Positions 35,489-46,101 of a stretch of DNA of 64,000 nucleotides are shown piece by piece. The position numbers and the translations under genes were made by a program. Under the pieces are notes generated by a model. It ran no database searches. It was not told the origin of the DNA and saw nothing but the letters and a program-made list of their open reading frames with translations. The DNA is taken from NCBI RefSeq assembly GCF_020497125.1, contig NC_059075.1:34818003-34882002 (forward strand). The letters are read 5' to 3'. The DNA is from Mauremys mutica (Eukaryota; Chordata; Testudines; Geoemydidae). Position 1 is the first letter of the stretch. Each line of letters begins with the position of its first letter.

Positions 35489-35691
35489 GACTTTGTTTAA
35501 ACTAGGATTTGAAGGTACTAGCTAATACATGTTAACGAATGTGTTAATAGCCTAGTGTACACAAGATAATATGTCTTTAATATGTGCTAAAGTAGAGTTA
35601 AAGCTTGGGGCCTTTTAAGACACACTGCTTTGTTTACACCAGACAGTTAACTCATTAGCTAACTCCTTCCAAATCCTAATCTAGACATGGC
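35489..35691. mobile_element. Foldback Harbinger-type MITE, 203 bp
   Basis: The left arm GACTTTGTTTAAACTAGGAT and the reverse of the right arm (ATCCTAATCTAGACATGGC) pair over about 40 bp and continue into GCTAAT/ATTAGC. TTA precedes it and TTT follows, close to the TWA duplication typical of Harbinger elements. No coding capacity. Confidence 0.6.
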
Positions 35692-36370
35692 TTTACACAA
35701 TTACCCATTTTACACATACACCCACACAAAGTTTTGCAGCCAGACTAGATGCAAGCATATTTCTACATTATGGATGGCATTGGACTAATGCAACTGAGCA
35801 ACTCCATGATATATTTTACTGAAAAAACAAGACTATGGCACAATGTGCACTTCTTTTGATACTTCATTCCTGAGTAAATTCTCATGATGGAAACACTCTG
35901 GCTAAATCTATTTTCAGAAACTATTCAACAGAAAGCTTTTGTTCAACAAAAGAAGCTCCTTTATGATGATCCAAATTTGCCTAACAGCAGGTGTTTCAAT
36001 TTACAGTGTCAATACATAACTTAATGCATACAAGATTCCTTTTCAGTGTTTCTCTTTACTCACATTTCTCGTTTGGCTATTCATTTTCTTATTGTTCAGA
36101 CGAGTTCTTCAGCTTCTCCCACATCCAAGTCGTAGGTTTACCAAGGTTAATTGCTTCAGTCTTCTCCATGACTTCAGAAATGTTCAGTTCAGTCACAAAA
36201 GTATATCTTTTCCAACAAAAACAAGACTAGCCTCTCCAGCCTCTCTTTGAATCTAAACTTTCATTATCTCCTTGCTCCTACTCCTCAAAGGGGGATTACA
36301 TTCTTATGTTGTAGTCATCCCTACTTAAAACACTGTATGGAGATTGACAATCAGTATGCTATAGAGTAAG
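35692..36370. other. No recognisable feature
   Basis: AT-rich sequence; the 79-codon frame at 35991-36230 has no motif. Confidence 0.4.
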
Positions 36371-36594
36371 AGCATGTCTACACTAGAAACATTACAGTGG
36401 CGCAGCTGCAGATTTAGTGCTATAGTGTACACATTTACCACAACGATGGAAGGGGATTTTCTATTACTGTAATAAATCCACTTCTCTGAGAGACAGTAAC
36501 TTAGATGGCTTAATTACATCACAGAGGGCATGAAATTTTTCACAGCTCTTAACAATGTAGTTAAGCTGACCTAACTTTCTAGCACAGACCAGCC
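36371..36594. mobile_element. Degenerate GTCTACACTA-end MITE
   Basis: Starts AGCATGTCTACACTAGAAAC and ends TCTAGCACAGACCAGCCC, diverged forms of the GTCTACACTA...TAGTGTAGAC ends in 49971-50266 and 60040-60763. An inner AAGGGGATTTTCTATTACTG segment is also typical of this repeat class. Target duplication not seen. Confidence 0.5.
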
Positions 36595-37190
36595 CAAAGT
36601 GAGGTGAAGTCTACCCACTGTTTTGCTTGTTAATCACCTACTCCTTGTAATTTTGTGGAGTATTTTTCTAGCAATATGTCACCAAAACACTGCTACCTCA
36701 GACAAATCTCCTCGTTCTCCAATCATTTCAGCATCCAGTTCAAAATTGCTCTTATTTTTGAAGAGTTATCCCAGACAACCTCACGGACCTTAACTTTTTC
36801 TACTCCTTTTCCAGCTTCTTCTGCTCACCTAACATTAGCATCCTGTCTCTTCCCAGAGTTTCACCACTACTACTATGACAGCCTTCTGCTTTGCCACCTG
36901 AAGCAGTCATTCTGTTTCTCTCCATTTCACTGATTCTCTCATTATTTAAGATGACATACTAATATGTGTTAAGTTTCCATATACAAAGTTACCATCCACA
37001 TAATGCTTTCAATTATCTAATGATAATGATTGTGTTAGTGTAAGGAAAACAAAATCAAGAAACCAAGAACCAAAGTTAAGCCTCCATGAGAGAGCCTAGT
37101 GTGTGGCTCTCCTCCATTAAAGTCTGCTGCAATATTCAGAACAAAAATAGCTTCTGCACTCTGTGCACAGGAAGGGGTTTTAGAAATGTA
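36595..37190. other. No recognisable feature
   Basis: Unique-looking DNA; the 92-codon frame at 36655-36933 has no motif. Confidence 0.4.
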
Positions 37191-37201
37191 AAGACATCAC
37201 A

Positions 37202-37379
37202 AAAACAACAAGGAGTCCGGTGGCACCTTAAAGACTAAAAGATTTATTTGGGCATAAGGTTTCATGGGTAAAAAACCCACTTCTTCAGATGCATCCAAAT
37301 AAACCTGTTAGTCTTTAAGGTGGCACCAGACTCCTTGTTGTTTTTGTGGATACAGACTAACACGGCTACCCCCTGATAC
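37202..37379 (-). mobile_element. PLE insertion made of two inverted tails
   Basis: Flanked by AAGACATCACA (37191-37201) and AAGACTTCACA (37380-37390), an 11-bp target duplication with one mismatch. Inside, the two outer parts (about 37204-37250 and 37296-37345) are inverted copies of the PLE tail (AACAAGGAGTC...GGTGCCACC). Between them on the minus strand lies one hammerhead-like motif. No protein remnant. The 3' extension GATACAGACTAACACGGCTA is the usual end of this family. Confidence 0.75.
37252..37292 (-). ncRNA. Hammerhead-ribozyme-like motif, copy 2
   Basis: Minus strand: helix I arm GCAT, core CTGAAGA (fits CUGANGA), one extra A, helix II GTGGGT...ACCCAT, GAAA, then ACCTT and helix I arm ATGC. 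Core, GAAA and a UH dinucleotide (TT) are all kept, and GCAT/ATGC pair perfectly. Helix III is weakened (ACCU rather than the self-complementary AGCU of sister copies). This copy keeps the best core of the first family. Confidence 0.6.
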
Positions 37380-37390
37380 AAGACTTCACA

Positions 37391-38536
37391 GTTATAGTCA
37401 CCAAAATATACACAGTAAAAACAATGGTCATTGTATAGTGGTCTAGATGCATTTAGGTATTCCTAGTTAATTATAGTGGCAAGTTTGGAGTCCTCTATGC
37501 TAAAGAAGAAAAGAAACAGGATATGTGTTTTGATAAATTTCACCTCGCTTATATGGGATGCTGAGAAATTAAAAGGAATGAATAGAAATAAGAATCCCAG
37601 TATACTGAATATATTATAAAGAGCAGCACTGATACTATCTTTTCTGTCAGACAAATTACAGTCTACTCCTGCAGACCACTTAGTTCTTTTTTTCTTTTTT
37701 TTTTTGTTAATGGGGAGGGTAAAAGTGGGGGTGACTCTTAGCCTTCAATCTTTCTGAATAATTTGCTTTTTACTCTTCACTGCTCAACATCAGTGCAGTA
37801 TAATTATGAAAATGTAAACATCACAAGGACACACAGCACACGGGCTGTCACAATGAGTTAAACTTGAGTGCCCGATTCCCTGAGCAACCACAGAGACAGA
37901 GAAAGAGAGAGAGAGAGATTTCATCAGGAATTCAGCTGTGTCAATTTAGTGTGTGGGGGGGGCAAGGATCAGAGGGATGGGAGATGTGGATCCATCAAGT
38001 TCAGACACGACCCTGGCCAACCTTCCACTTTCATTCAGGAGATAGAATCAAATCATAAATGGGCCTGTCAAGCTCAAAATCAAATGCCCTCACCTAAGAG
38101 CGAACCCAGAACATACTTCAATTGGTCCCTATAGTTTGTTAAAACTTAATCCTAAGAGTTCTTCCCCCACCTGTCCCCCCTTCCCCGTGCAAATTGTATA
38201 ATTTACTTGTTCGAAAAGGCTATAAATCAAAGGAGGAGCAAGTCGTCTGGAGAATGGAACAGTTAATTATTTTATTTTCAGACCATTAGCAAATTTGAGG
38301 TGAGGCACACTGCAAGACTGCTGTAGCATCAGATTATGTTCATTCCTACTCCTTCATTGGTACATGTACCTGCTTTATCCTTCCTTCCTTTTAGCAAGAG
38401 GAGAGACCACCTTCCTAACTGCTAGAGCCTTTTAAAAGCTGGGAGAGGAATTATGGGCTGCTGTCTAGTCAAAGAGACTGGGGTTGTTACATTTAATTGT
38501 TACTCATTTTTATAGTACACAGGAATATGCTGTAAA
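37391..38536. other. No recognisable gene; GA-rich simple repeat
   Basis: Contains a short GA run at about 37898-37918 and T-rich tracts near 37688-37706. No frame with motifs. Confidence 0.4.
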
Positions 38537-38584
38537 AGCAGCAAAGAATCCTGTGGCACCTTATAGACTAACAGATGTTTTGCA

Positions 38585-38624
38585 GCATGAGCTTTCGTGG
38601 GTGAATACCCACTTCTTCGGATGC
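38585..38624 (-). ncRNA. Hammerhead-ribozyme-like motif, copy 3
   Basis: Minus strand: GCAT, CCGAAGA, extra A, GTGGG-TATTCA-CCCAC (perfect 5-bp helix II), GAAA, AGCTC, ATGC. Helix I (GCAT/ATGC), helix II, GAAA and a UC cleavage dinucleotide are all present. The second core base is C instead of U (CCGAAGA, not CUGANGA), which should abolish or strongly reduce cleavage. Confidence 0.6.
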
Positions 38625-38777
38625 AAGTAGTGGAAATTTCTAGGGGCAGGTATAAATAAGCAAGCAAGAAGCAATTTAGAGATAAGGAGGTTAGATCAAT
38701 CAGGGAGGATGAGGCCCTGTTCTAGCAGTTGAGATGTGAAAACCAAGGGAGGAGAAACTGGTTCTGTAGTTGGCAAG

Positions 38778-39284
38778 TCATTCACAGTCTTTGTTTAATC
38801 CTGAGCTGATGGTGTCAAATTTGCAGATGAACTGGAGCTCAGCAGTTTCTCTTTGAAGTCTGGTCCTAAAGTTTTTTTGCTGCAGGATGGCCACCTTAAA
38901 ATCTGCTATAGTGTGGCCAGGGAGGTTGAAGTGTTCTCCTACAGGTTTTTGTATATTGCCATTCCTGATATCTGATTTGTGTCCATTTATCCTTTTCCTT
39001 AGAGACTGTCCAGTTTGGCCGATGTACATAGCAGAGGGGCATTGCTGGCATATGATGGCATATATTACATTGGTGGATGTGCAGGTGAATGAACCGGTGA
39101 TGGTGTGGCTGATCTGGTTAGGTCCTGTGATGGTGTTGCTGGTGTAGATATGTGGGCAGAGTTGGCATCGAGGTTTGTTGCATGGATTGGTTCCTGAATA
39201 TGCTGGGCCCTTCACAGTACAAATAGAAATACACTGTCCCTGAACAAAAAGCTTAAGGCTAGACTCACAAATGGGACATAGCAC
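38778..39284 (-). pseudogene. PLE C-terminal linker and GIY-YIG endonuclease
   Basis: 168 codons without a stop. Residues about 1-75 hold Cys-rich linkers (CPIC, then CNKPRCQLCP) and TNTITGP-like sequence normal for the region between reverse transcriptase and nuclease. From about residue 73 comes the GIY-YIG core: VIYAIICQQC, MYIGQTGQ, basic RINGHKSDIRN, then KPVGEHFNLPGH. Role: nicking of target DNA during PLE insertion. The reverse transcriptase is absent, so the Met start is fortuitous. An open frame of this length in a truncated copy points to a fairly recent insertion. Confidence 0.85.
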
Positions 39285-39464
39285 CTATCTATAGAAACAC
39301 TAAGTTAGCAGCAAGCTGAGGTGTAAATCGACCCTGCGCTAGCCTGCTGCACACAAAGTATCTGTATGGATGGTGCTACCGTGCATTAAAAGGTCAGCAG
39401 TGTGCTTTGATTAATCCTGCTTTGAAACAGGAGTAGAGTAAAGCACATTAGGCAACTTCTAATG

Positions 39465-40065
39465 CAGTGGTCCCCAACCTTTTTGGCTGGCGGGCGCCAG
39501 CTGAAGGACCACTGCGGTGATGGACCACCCGCCGAAATGCCACCGAATTTCAGTGGCATTTCGGCGGCTACGCCTCTTGATGACATCGCTTGCCGTCGAC
39601 AAGCGACGTCATCAAGAGGCGTCCCCGCTGAAATTTGGGGGTGACGCCTCTCGATGACGTCACTTGTCGATGGCAAGCAGCGTCAGTGAGAGGCATCCCC
39701 GCCGAAATTCGGGAGCGATGCCTCTCGATGACATCACTTGTCAACGGCAAGCGGCGTCAGCGAGAAGCGTCCCCGCCGAAATTCGGGGGCGATGCCTCTC
39801 GATGATGTCACTTGTCGACGGCAAGCAGCGTCAGCGAGAGGCACCCCCGCCGAAATTTGGGGGCGATGCCTCTCGATGATATCACTTGTCACCGGCAAGT
39901 GGCGTCAGCAAGAGGCGTCACTGACGAAATTCGGGAGCGATGCCTCTCGATGACATCACTTGTTGGTGACAAGCGGCGTCATCGAGAGGCGTCCTCGCCA
40001 AAATGCCGCTGCGGCATTTCGGTGGGTGCTCTCCCGGGGGCCAGGACATGTGTTGGGGACCCCTG
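39465..40065. mobile_element. hAT MITE, 601 bp, carrying a satellite
   Basis: Starts CAGTGGTCCCCAACCTTTTT and ends TGTTGGGGACCCCTG, inverted terminal repeats of hAT type. It is flanked by a perfect 8-bp target duplication, TTCTAATG (39457-39464 and 40066-40073), the hallmark length for hAT. No transposase frame. Most of the interior is a 74-bp tandem array with many CpGs. The edges are intact, so the satellite moved with or grew inside the element. Confidence 0.9.
39568..40010. repeat. 74-bp CpG-rich tandem array inside the hAT MITE
   Basis: Units recur with exact 74-bp spacing (equivalent points at 39664, 39738 and 39812), about six in all. Each unit holds GATGCCTCTCGATGACATCA, CTTGTCGACGGCAAG and GCGTCAGCGAGAGGC, and folds on itself (CCTCTCGATGACGTC pairs with GGCGTCAGCGAGAGG). 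A consensus CRE, TGACGTCA, is intact at 39655-39662 and decayed to TGACATCA, TGATGTCA or TGATATCA in others, as expected from CpG loss. Confidence 0.9.
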
Positions 40066-40229
40066 TTCTAATGCATGGCAGCAGGTTCCACTTGGGAAGT
40101 TAGTGCGCAGTAGGCTAGTCCATAGTAGGTTTACACCCTAGCTTGCTGCAAAATAGGTGTAGATAAGCCCTTAGCTCAGTGTTGCAATGCCCAATTTTGG
40201 GGCAGCCTGCTGCTTAGTGGAATCCATAG

Positions 40230-40600
40230 CCCTGAGTTAGGTGCCCAGGCTTCTTATACAAAGCATGGGGAGAGTTAGGTACCTAAGAATGGGATTCACA
40301 AAAGCCAGTAAGTTGAATGGGGAGCTGCCTAAGCCAATAGAAAATGCCAAGGAGAGGGACCTAAGCCCTGCCCCTCAAAGGGACATAGACGCCTCACTCC
40401 ATTCCAGAGGGAAGTGCCTAATCTCCACTCAGGATTCACAGCTGTGAACCCTCTCGTGAAGTTAGGCACCTATGCCCTTTTTCTAGCAGAAATCTGAGAT
40501 GGAGGAGTCCCTTCCCAGGTTCAACTCCCCACTCTACCTGAGAGAAGCATGAACTTGAACCGAGGTTTCCTATATGACAGCCCCTGTGCTGTGGGGTATT
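40230..40600. repeat. Mixed foldback and SINE-like fragments
   Basis: GTTAGGTGCCCAGGCTTC...AGTTAGGTACCTAAGAATGG and AAGTTAGGCACCTATGCCC are blocks of the foldback family seen at 24363-25258. CCCAGGTTCAACTCCCCACT near 40516 is B-box-like SINE sequence. Borders cannot be fixed. Confidence 0.4.
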
Positions 40601-42570
40601 CTAGAGAATGGATTTATTTTCTCAATCACTCCAGTTGAAAGTGTTCCACTTTGCTTGAAATATTAAAATATCTTGGTCCAGAAACAGAGTCAGAATGATT
40701 TTATAGACCACTGGTTGAGGAACTCTCCTGGGATGTAGAAGAGTTATGTTTAAGTCCCTTATTTAATGAGTATTTAATATTACACCAGAGTAATTTCACT
40801 GATTTTGGGGGAGGCCAAAAGTGACTAAAAGGCTAACAAAAGAGCATGGTCTGTTTGCAGCACTTTCATCACTCTGCCTTTTCTTTTGTTTGCAAACTGT
40901 CTTCATATAGTTCACAATTTCCCTAAAAGCAGCCATTATTCAAAATAAATTCCTAAAAATCAATATCTGATCATAGTAATTAAAAAAGGAGCCTAATATA
41001 ATCTAATCAATGGTTCACTGCAAATAGTTTGCCAAGTCCTGGTTATTTCAGCAGAGACCATATTTACACTGGCAATCTATAGGTTAAAAGATCCATATTC
41101 ACTTAGGAATTCTATGAGCCATCCAGCCCCCAAAACAAAAATAAATCTTTTATAAACATGCCATTAAAATATGTAGTCATATGGTAAGCATCTTAGTAAA
41201 GCAAACTGAAATTTTATGTACTGTCTACTATTACAATTGCTCTTACAATATTTATCTTGACCTATACTGTAAAGAAACTTTATTTTACCTATAACAATTA
41301 AAATTCAGCCATAACTTTTGGATAAAGGGTTACTAACTTCCTTAGTTTAATAATTCTCAGAATATCCCACTGTTACTTGAAGATATTTAAGAGGTGACAA
41401 AATGTCACATCAAAGCTTCTCAAAATAACAAGTAATCATGTTTAAGAAAGCCACATTTCCCCATAAATTAACAGGGTTGGGTTTATTGAATTTTGCATTA
41501 CCTTCTGAAACTAAAGTCTGCATCTGTTCCAAGACTGCAAAAGCAAATGGCACAAGTAAGGGTGAAAATGGAAGGCAATAAAAGGTGAAGGGGGGTGAGG
41601 AGGGAGAAGAGGAAAAGAAAAAACATTTCTCAACAAGTAAGCACATTATTATAAGAAAATAATGAGCTGTCAATTAATAGAAATCAACTGATCCAATAAT
41701 TCTGCTTAGATTCCAACCTACTGACCTGGTATATGGTTATTTTGTAAAGAATGTGCCATTATGGTGGTTCATGAAAATGCCTGGCAACTCACCATCACTG
41801 TTACAAGCATTTCTTTGGTTTGGTTGTAGTATGTTTGTCTTCCCCTATTAAACCCCTATCAAGACAGGCGGATGGAAAGGAACACAAAAAATCTTCAGTT
41901 ATTTTCCAGCCAGTTACCACTGTTTAGAGAGATGCACAAACAGCTTGGGTGCATTGGCTAGAGAAGTTGAGTGTGAAATATGCTTTCATGGAAAAATGAG
42001 ATGCTTACAAGTATGTATGAATTATCATTACATGCTGAGTACTAGTTTGGTGCATTTGTTGCAGCAGACACAGTGATAATTAAATAGAGAACAAAACAAA
42101 CCTTTAGTCTCTGCATTTCCTGATTGCCAAATGTAACTTCTACCAGATATGGTGTGCTAACACTACCCATTTTTGTGAATTGCTACTTTCATGTTATTCT
42201 TCTAGAACCTCTCTTTCAGGACGGATCAGTCCAATACAGACATACACTGATGATGAATAGACGAGCCCTGTAGGGGTGTCCCAAATAAAACAAACACAGA
42301 CAGTTGTTACTTCGCCATTTTACTTGGCTCACTGGACTTACATTCTTCTGAAGTTCAAACACAGTACACACATGCAACCAGAACTAACTGCATTTGTAGG
42401 TGACCTCTCCTGGATTTGGAAAGCCACAGGTTTTAAAGAAAAGAAACTCATGCACGGGTCTTCTCAGAATGGCTGCCAGTTCTAGACTCCTCACTGTCCC
42501 AGAATGTACTGCTTTCTTACCAGTAGAGGCAGCTATAGGAAAATCAAGTGTTTTAAAGAAACAGCATGAA
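40601..42570. other. No recognisable gene
   Basis: AT-rich unique-looking sequence. A weak SINE-like block (ACTCTCCTGGGATGTAGAAG) lies near 40722. No frame with motifs. Confidence 0.4.
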
Positions 42571-42579
42571 TACATCTAC

Positions 42580-42795
42580 GCTTGAGTTTTTAGATGTGTT
42601 TTAACATGTGCTAATTATCGACATTAACTAACTGATTATAAATGCTAGTGGGCACCACACAAATACTTGTTTTTAGTCATGTTTAACTCTATGTTGCAAT
42701 GCCACTAGGGACAGCATCCTGTCTACATCGGACTTTACAATCATGTTAGCTAACATATGCTAAATAACATGTTAAAACATAACTAAAAACTGATA
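42580..42795. mobile_element. Foldback MITE with long arms
   Basis: The left arm TTTTTAGATGTGTTTTAACATG (about 42586-42607) and the reverse complement of the right arm (TTTTTAGTTATGTTTTAACATG, from about 42767-42788) match over about 45 bp, on through CTAA...GTTAGCTAAC-like sequence. The loop is about 110 bp. Ends and target duplication are not fixed. Confidence 0.55.
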
Positions 42796-43839
42796 CCGTA
42801 TTTGACAACCTGTGATCACTGCAAGTTTTAAAATGAAGAAATGAACAATAATGCTTCCAAGAGATATAACGGTGATGGACACAATATAAATCCCAAGTAG
42901 AAAAAGATAAAGCATAAACCTCCATTTCCACATTCATTCAGTCACAGGGGAAGAAGTCAGCATCTGTAGCAACAATAGTCAAATCAGCCAGGTCAGCGCA
43001 ATGCATTTTGTAAATGTAAATCAGCTGTAATCTGATGACCTCTACGATCAATTAACTGACTACATGGAAAATGAAGTTCACGCATTTTATACTGCGTAAG
43101 ATAGCTGGTGATTTATAGGGATTTAAAGGTGATTTGTCATTAAATCTTGTAATGTATCATTCAGTAACATATATGGAATTTTGTACAAATTTTTCATTTC
43201 ACACACTTTACATAAAACAAGCTAAGAATTTAATCTTCCAGTGTGCTTATTACTATGAAAGTAAATGCAAATTTGACTGGTTTACACAGCCTTGCACACT
43301 GAGGATGAAATACAGCTGTGGTGTAAGCTGGTGCAGATGGACTGAAATAAACGGAGCTCTGCCAGGCTGAATTTTGCCTTCAGAAAGCTACAGTTAACAT
43401 TGCTGTGAGAATCACATGAAGCCTTATACTGTGATTCAGAACACATTCTACATCCTTTTTTAATAAAACAACATTTTGGGTTTTTAATTTATGGAACAGG
43501 GGAACAGAGAAGTGATGAGGTCATCTTTTATGCTATATTTAAGTCCAAATAAATGTCAGTTTAAGTGGTTCATAGTTGCACAGTTGTGGAGGACCAGACA
43601 CAAGGCATGTGCCCTTTATGTTTGGAACACTTTGATGCTATCCTCACTATATTTTAACTGTTAACATTTGTTTAAACTTTTTTTTTTGCGCCAGAAGGGG
43701 GCAAAAACACCCTTAGGGCATAAAAGTCCTACAAAAAACACAGCCAGTCTTGGCATGGTCTACAAAAAAATCTCTCCTGACCCCCAAAAGGGCAGTTCCT
43801 AAGCCAAAAACTAATAATACATTTAACATACTTAATGCA
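42796..43839. other. No recognisable gene
   Basis: AT-rich sequence with a T run near 43678-43687. The 78-codon frame at 43134-43370 has no motif. Confidence 0.4.
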
Positions 43840-44090
43840 GAATACTGTAGTCATCTCATTTTTTGTTTAAATAATGTACACTGCTCAATTCCACTGCCTC
43901 TCTTGGAAATCCATTACACTTTGCCACTCTGTGAAATAGTGCCTGCTTAAATTCTTATGTGTATGCTTTCTAAACTTAAGCTTTTATCTTCTAGTTCTAC
44001 TCTGTCCAACAAGCTCAAATAAATCATCCAGTTAAATTTTTATAATAATCCTTAGCTAATTTAAATATTTCAATCATGCCATCTCTTAAT
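43840..44090 (-). mobile_element. Possible CR1-like 3'-region relic
   Basis: CAATTCCACTGCCTCTCTTGG, CCATTACACTTTGCCACTCTG, AATAGTGCCTGCTTAAATTC and TCTAGTTCTACTCTGTCC follow the wording of CR1 3'-untranslated regions read in reverse. Heavily decayed. Confidence 0.35.
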
Positions 44091-44555
44091 CATGTAGGGC
44101 TTTGCACCTGGCTAAATTATATAGTTAACGGTCAAAAACCAAATATCATCTAGCACAAAAGCTGTCCTTACTGGAAAGCTATATTTCGTGAGAGATGCCA
44201 AGCCCTCACTGATGATCTCAGAGTTCTGATATATAGCTTACTCCAACGGAGAATAGCTCAAAACCCAGACCTTTTATTTTCAGTGGGTTAGATAGTGACT
44301 TGGACTATGTGCTCTCACAAGGAATTGAGGAGGAGTAACAACTCCACTCACACTGCTGCATAGCGTCAGACCATGCCTGCTTATCCTCCATCCAGAGTTG
44401 CTGGGTGAGGAGTGAGTAAGGAGAGGCAGGGAACACGCGGAAACTGATCTACACTACCCCTTTCACTCCCCAGAACAGTTTGTGGGTTATTATAATTTTC
44501 TGCTAGTATTGGAGGAAGGCAGAAGTAGGGAAGGTACATTTCTGAAACACAATTA

Positions 44556-44660
44556 ATAATTATTATTGTGGTGATGCCTAGGAGGCTGAATCATAGACCA
44601 GGAGTTCATTGTGCAAGGTTCTGTACAAACACAGAGCAAATAAATAGTCCCATCCCCCCC
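44556..44660 (-). mobile_element. LINE 3' tail fragment
   Basis: TAATAATTATTATTGTGG then GATGCCTAGGAGG and GGTTCTGTACAAACACAGAG: the reverse of the tail also seen at 45500-45890 (GTTTATACAGTGCCTAGCACTATGGGG). The ATT-rich end is the 3' terminus of the element. Confidence 0.5.
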
Positions 44661-44794
44661 CAAATTGCTTAGCACTACTATTCCTGAAGTTATTTAGCTT
44701 ATGCACCACCTCTTACTCAGGTCTGTCCCTGAAGTTGTCATCTGTAATTAATGTTCCATTTTTCTAAAAGAAATGTCGAGTTTTGTGCACATAT

Positions 44795-44913
44795 AGATTA
44801 CCAGATTCCTAGGCCAGATGGGACCATTGTGATCATCTATAGTCTGACCTCCTGTATAACACAAGCCATAGAATTTCCCCAAAACAATTCCTAGAGCTTA
44901 TCTTTTAGAAATA
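44795..44913 (-). mobile_element. CR1-type LINE 3'-end fragment
   Basis: CAGATTCCTAGGCCAGATGG, GACCATTGTGATCATCTATA and GTCTGACCTCCTGTATAACAC are the conserved last part of sauropsid CR1-type elements in reverse orientation. It is truncated after about 110 bp, as CR1 copies usually are. Confidence 0.6.
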
Positions 44914-45499
44914 ACTTCCGTATGTATATCCATATGTATATACACCTGCAGTTGCATATCCAGACTGAATAAATGTGTGTGCAAATGAGTGATTGGATAC
45001 GTAACTTCCCATTTATATACTCAATGAATTGTTTCCCAAATTTGTATATGTTCATAGTTATTGTACACACAAAGCAGATGCATATACAATTTTTTTGCAT
45101 ATGGAAATAGGCTTCTTCCGTTTAAAAAAAAGAATATATTTTATAACATTGCACCTTTAAATATAACGTTCATTCAGCTGTTTTAATGGAACAGCTGTCA
45201 ATTATTTTGTGTATGGCTCTCAGAATGAATGTGTCCCCAAGATCATTAACTGAGCCTTAAGAAATGTATTGATTCTAGAAAATGACAAGAAAGTGTTGCA
45301 CAGAGAGAGATTTTCAGTGAATTCACTTTTTAAAAATGGTCTGTAGTCAAACTATTAGTCACATCTGTTGTCTTCATCATGCGTATATATACCAGGTTAC
45401 TTTAATTTCCCTTGTATATTAACCTATAACACTGTTCTCTCAGATAATGGCAAGACACATAGAAAACCCTGGTGAAATCAATACATCATCTGTGCCTCC

Positions 45500-45890
45500 T
45501 GGGAATTAAACTCTTCACATTTGCACTTCTTAGAACTGTTTCCCATGTTGCTCCTTATGCATGAAACACCTTCCCCAAATTAGTCTGCAAAAGCCACTAC
45601 CTTCTCCTCCTTCAAATCTCACTTTTACTGAATTTCCTATAGGAAATTGCCAACACATAGTGGCTAGACTCGTGGCTAGTGGTCAATAGGGACTTCTGAT
45701 ATTTATTTGGCCCATATAAACACAATTTCTTATTACTTTTCCCCCACCCTCCCTTTGCTTTTTCTTCTTGCTTGCCACACTCACTGTTGCATCTTGTCTT
45801 GATTGGATCATAAGCTCTCCAGGCTGGTGCTCTCTCTTACTCTGTTTATACAGTGCCTAGCACTATGGGGCTGTAATTCTGAGTCACTTT
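45500..45890 (+). mobile_element. LINE 3' untranslated region and tail fragment
   Basis: Contains CCTTCAAATCTCACTTTTAC, ATTGGATCATAAGCTCTCCAGG and TTATACAGTGCCTAGCACTA in the order of a common sauropsid LINE 3' region. No coding part remains. Confidence 0.5.
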
Positions 45891-45966
45891 TAATCTTTTT
45901 TTAAAAGACAAATCAAAGAGAGAAGAGATTGGAGCATTTGGGGTTAAATTAAAAGAAGTCTAATGG

Positions 45967-46101
45967 CCATGGGCCCAACCCAGCAAAGTATTTGAAACAT
46001 GTTTAACTTTAGGACTATGGGTAATTCTACTGATGGCAATAGGACTGCTAATGTGCTTACAATTAAGCATCTACTTGAGTGCTTTGCTGGATCAGGGCCA
46101 T
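45967..46101. mobile_element. Foldback MITE, about 135 bp
   Basis: The left arm GGGCCCAACCCAGCAAAGTA and the reverse of the right arm (TGGCCCTGATCCAGCAAAGC) pair, followed by ACATG/CATCT and TTAA-type blocks. A second, truncated copy is near 52000-52080. Confidence 0.55.

Larger units (their letters stand above)
38537..39285 (-). mobile_element. 5'-truncated PLE, minus orientation
   Basis: Runs on the minus strand from about 39285 to the tail at 38537 (ACAGGATTCTTTGCTGC). It contains an intact 168-codon C-terminal frame, an untranslated stretch, a hammerhead-like motif and the tail. It belongs to the same family as 27767-28431 but extends further upstream. No target duplication was found; the right edge may have been eroded. 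Confidence 0.85.

Noticed and set aside
39568..40010. CRISPR-like array (regular repeats)
   Set aside because: The whole 74-bp unit repeats with no unique spacers, and it sits within a hAT MITE of a vertebrate-type genome.
42244..42290. Another hammerhead core (ACTGATGATGAATAG)
   Set aside because: No GAAA at a suitable distance and no helix II or helix I pairing.
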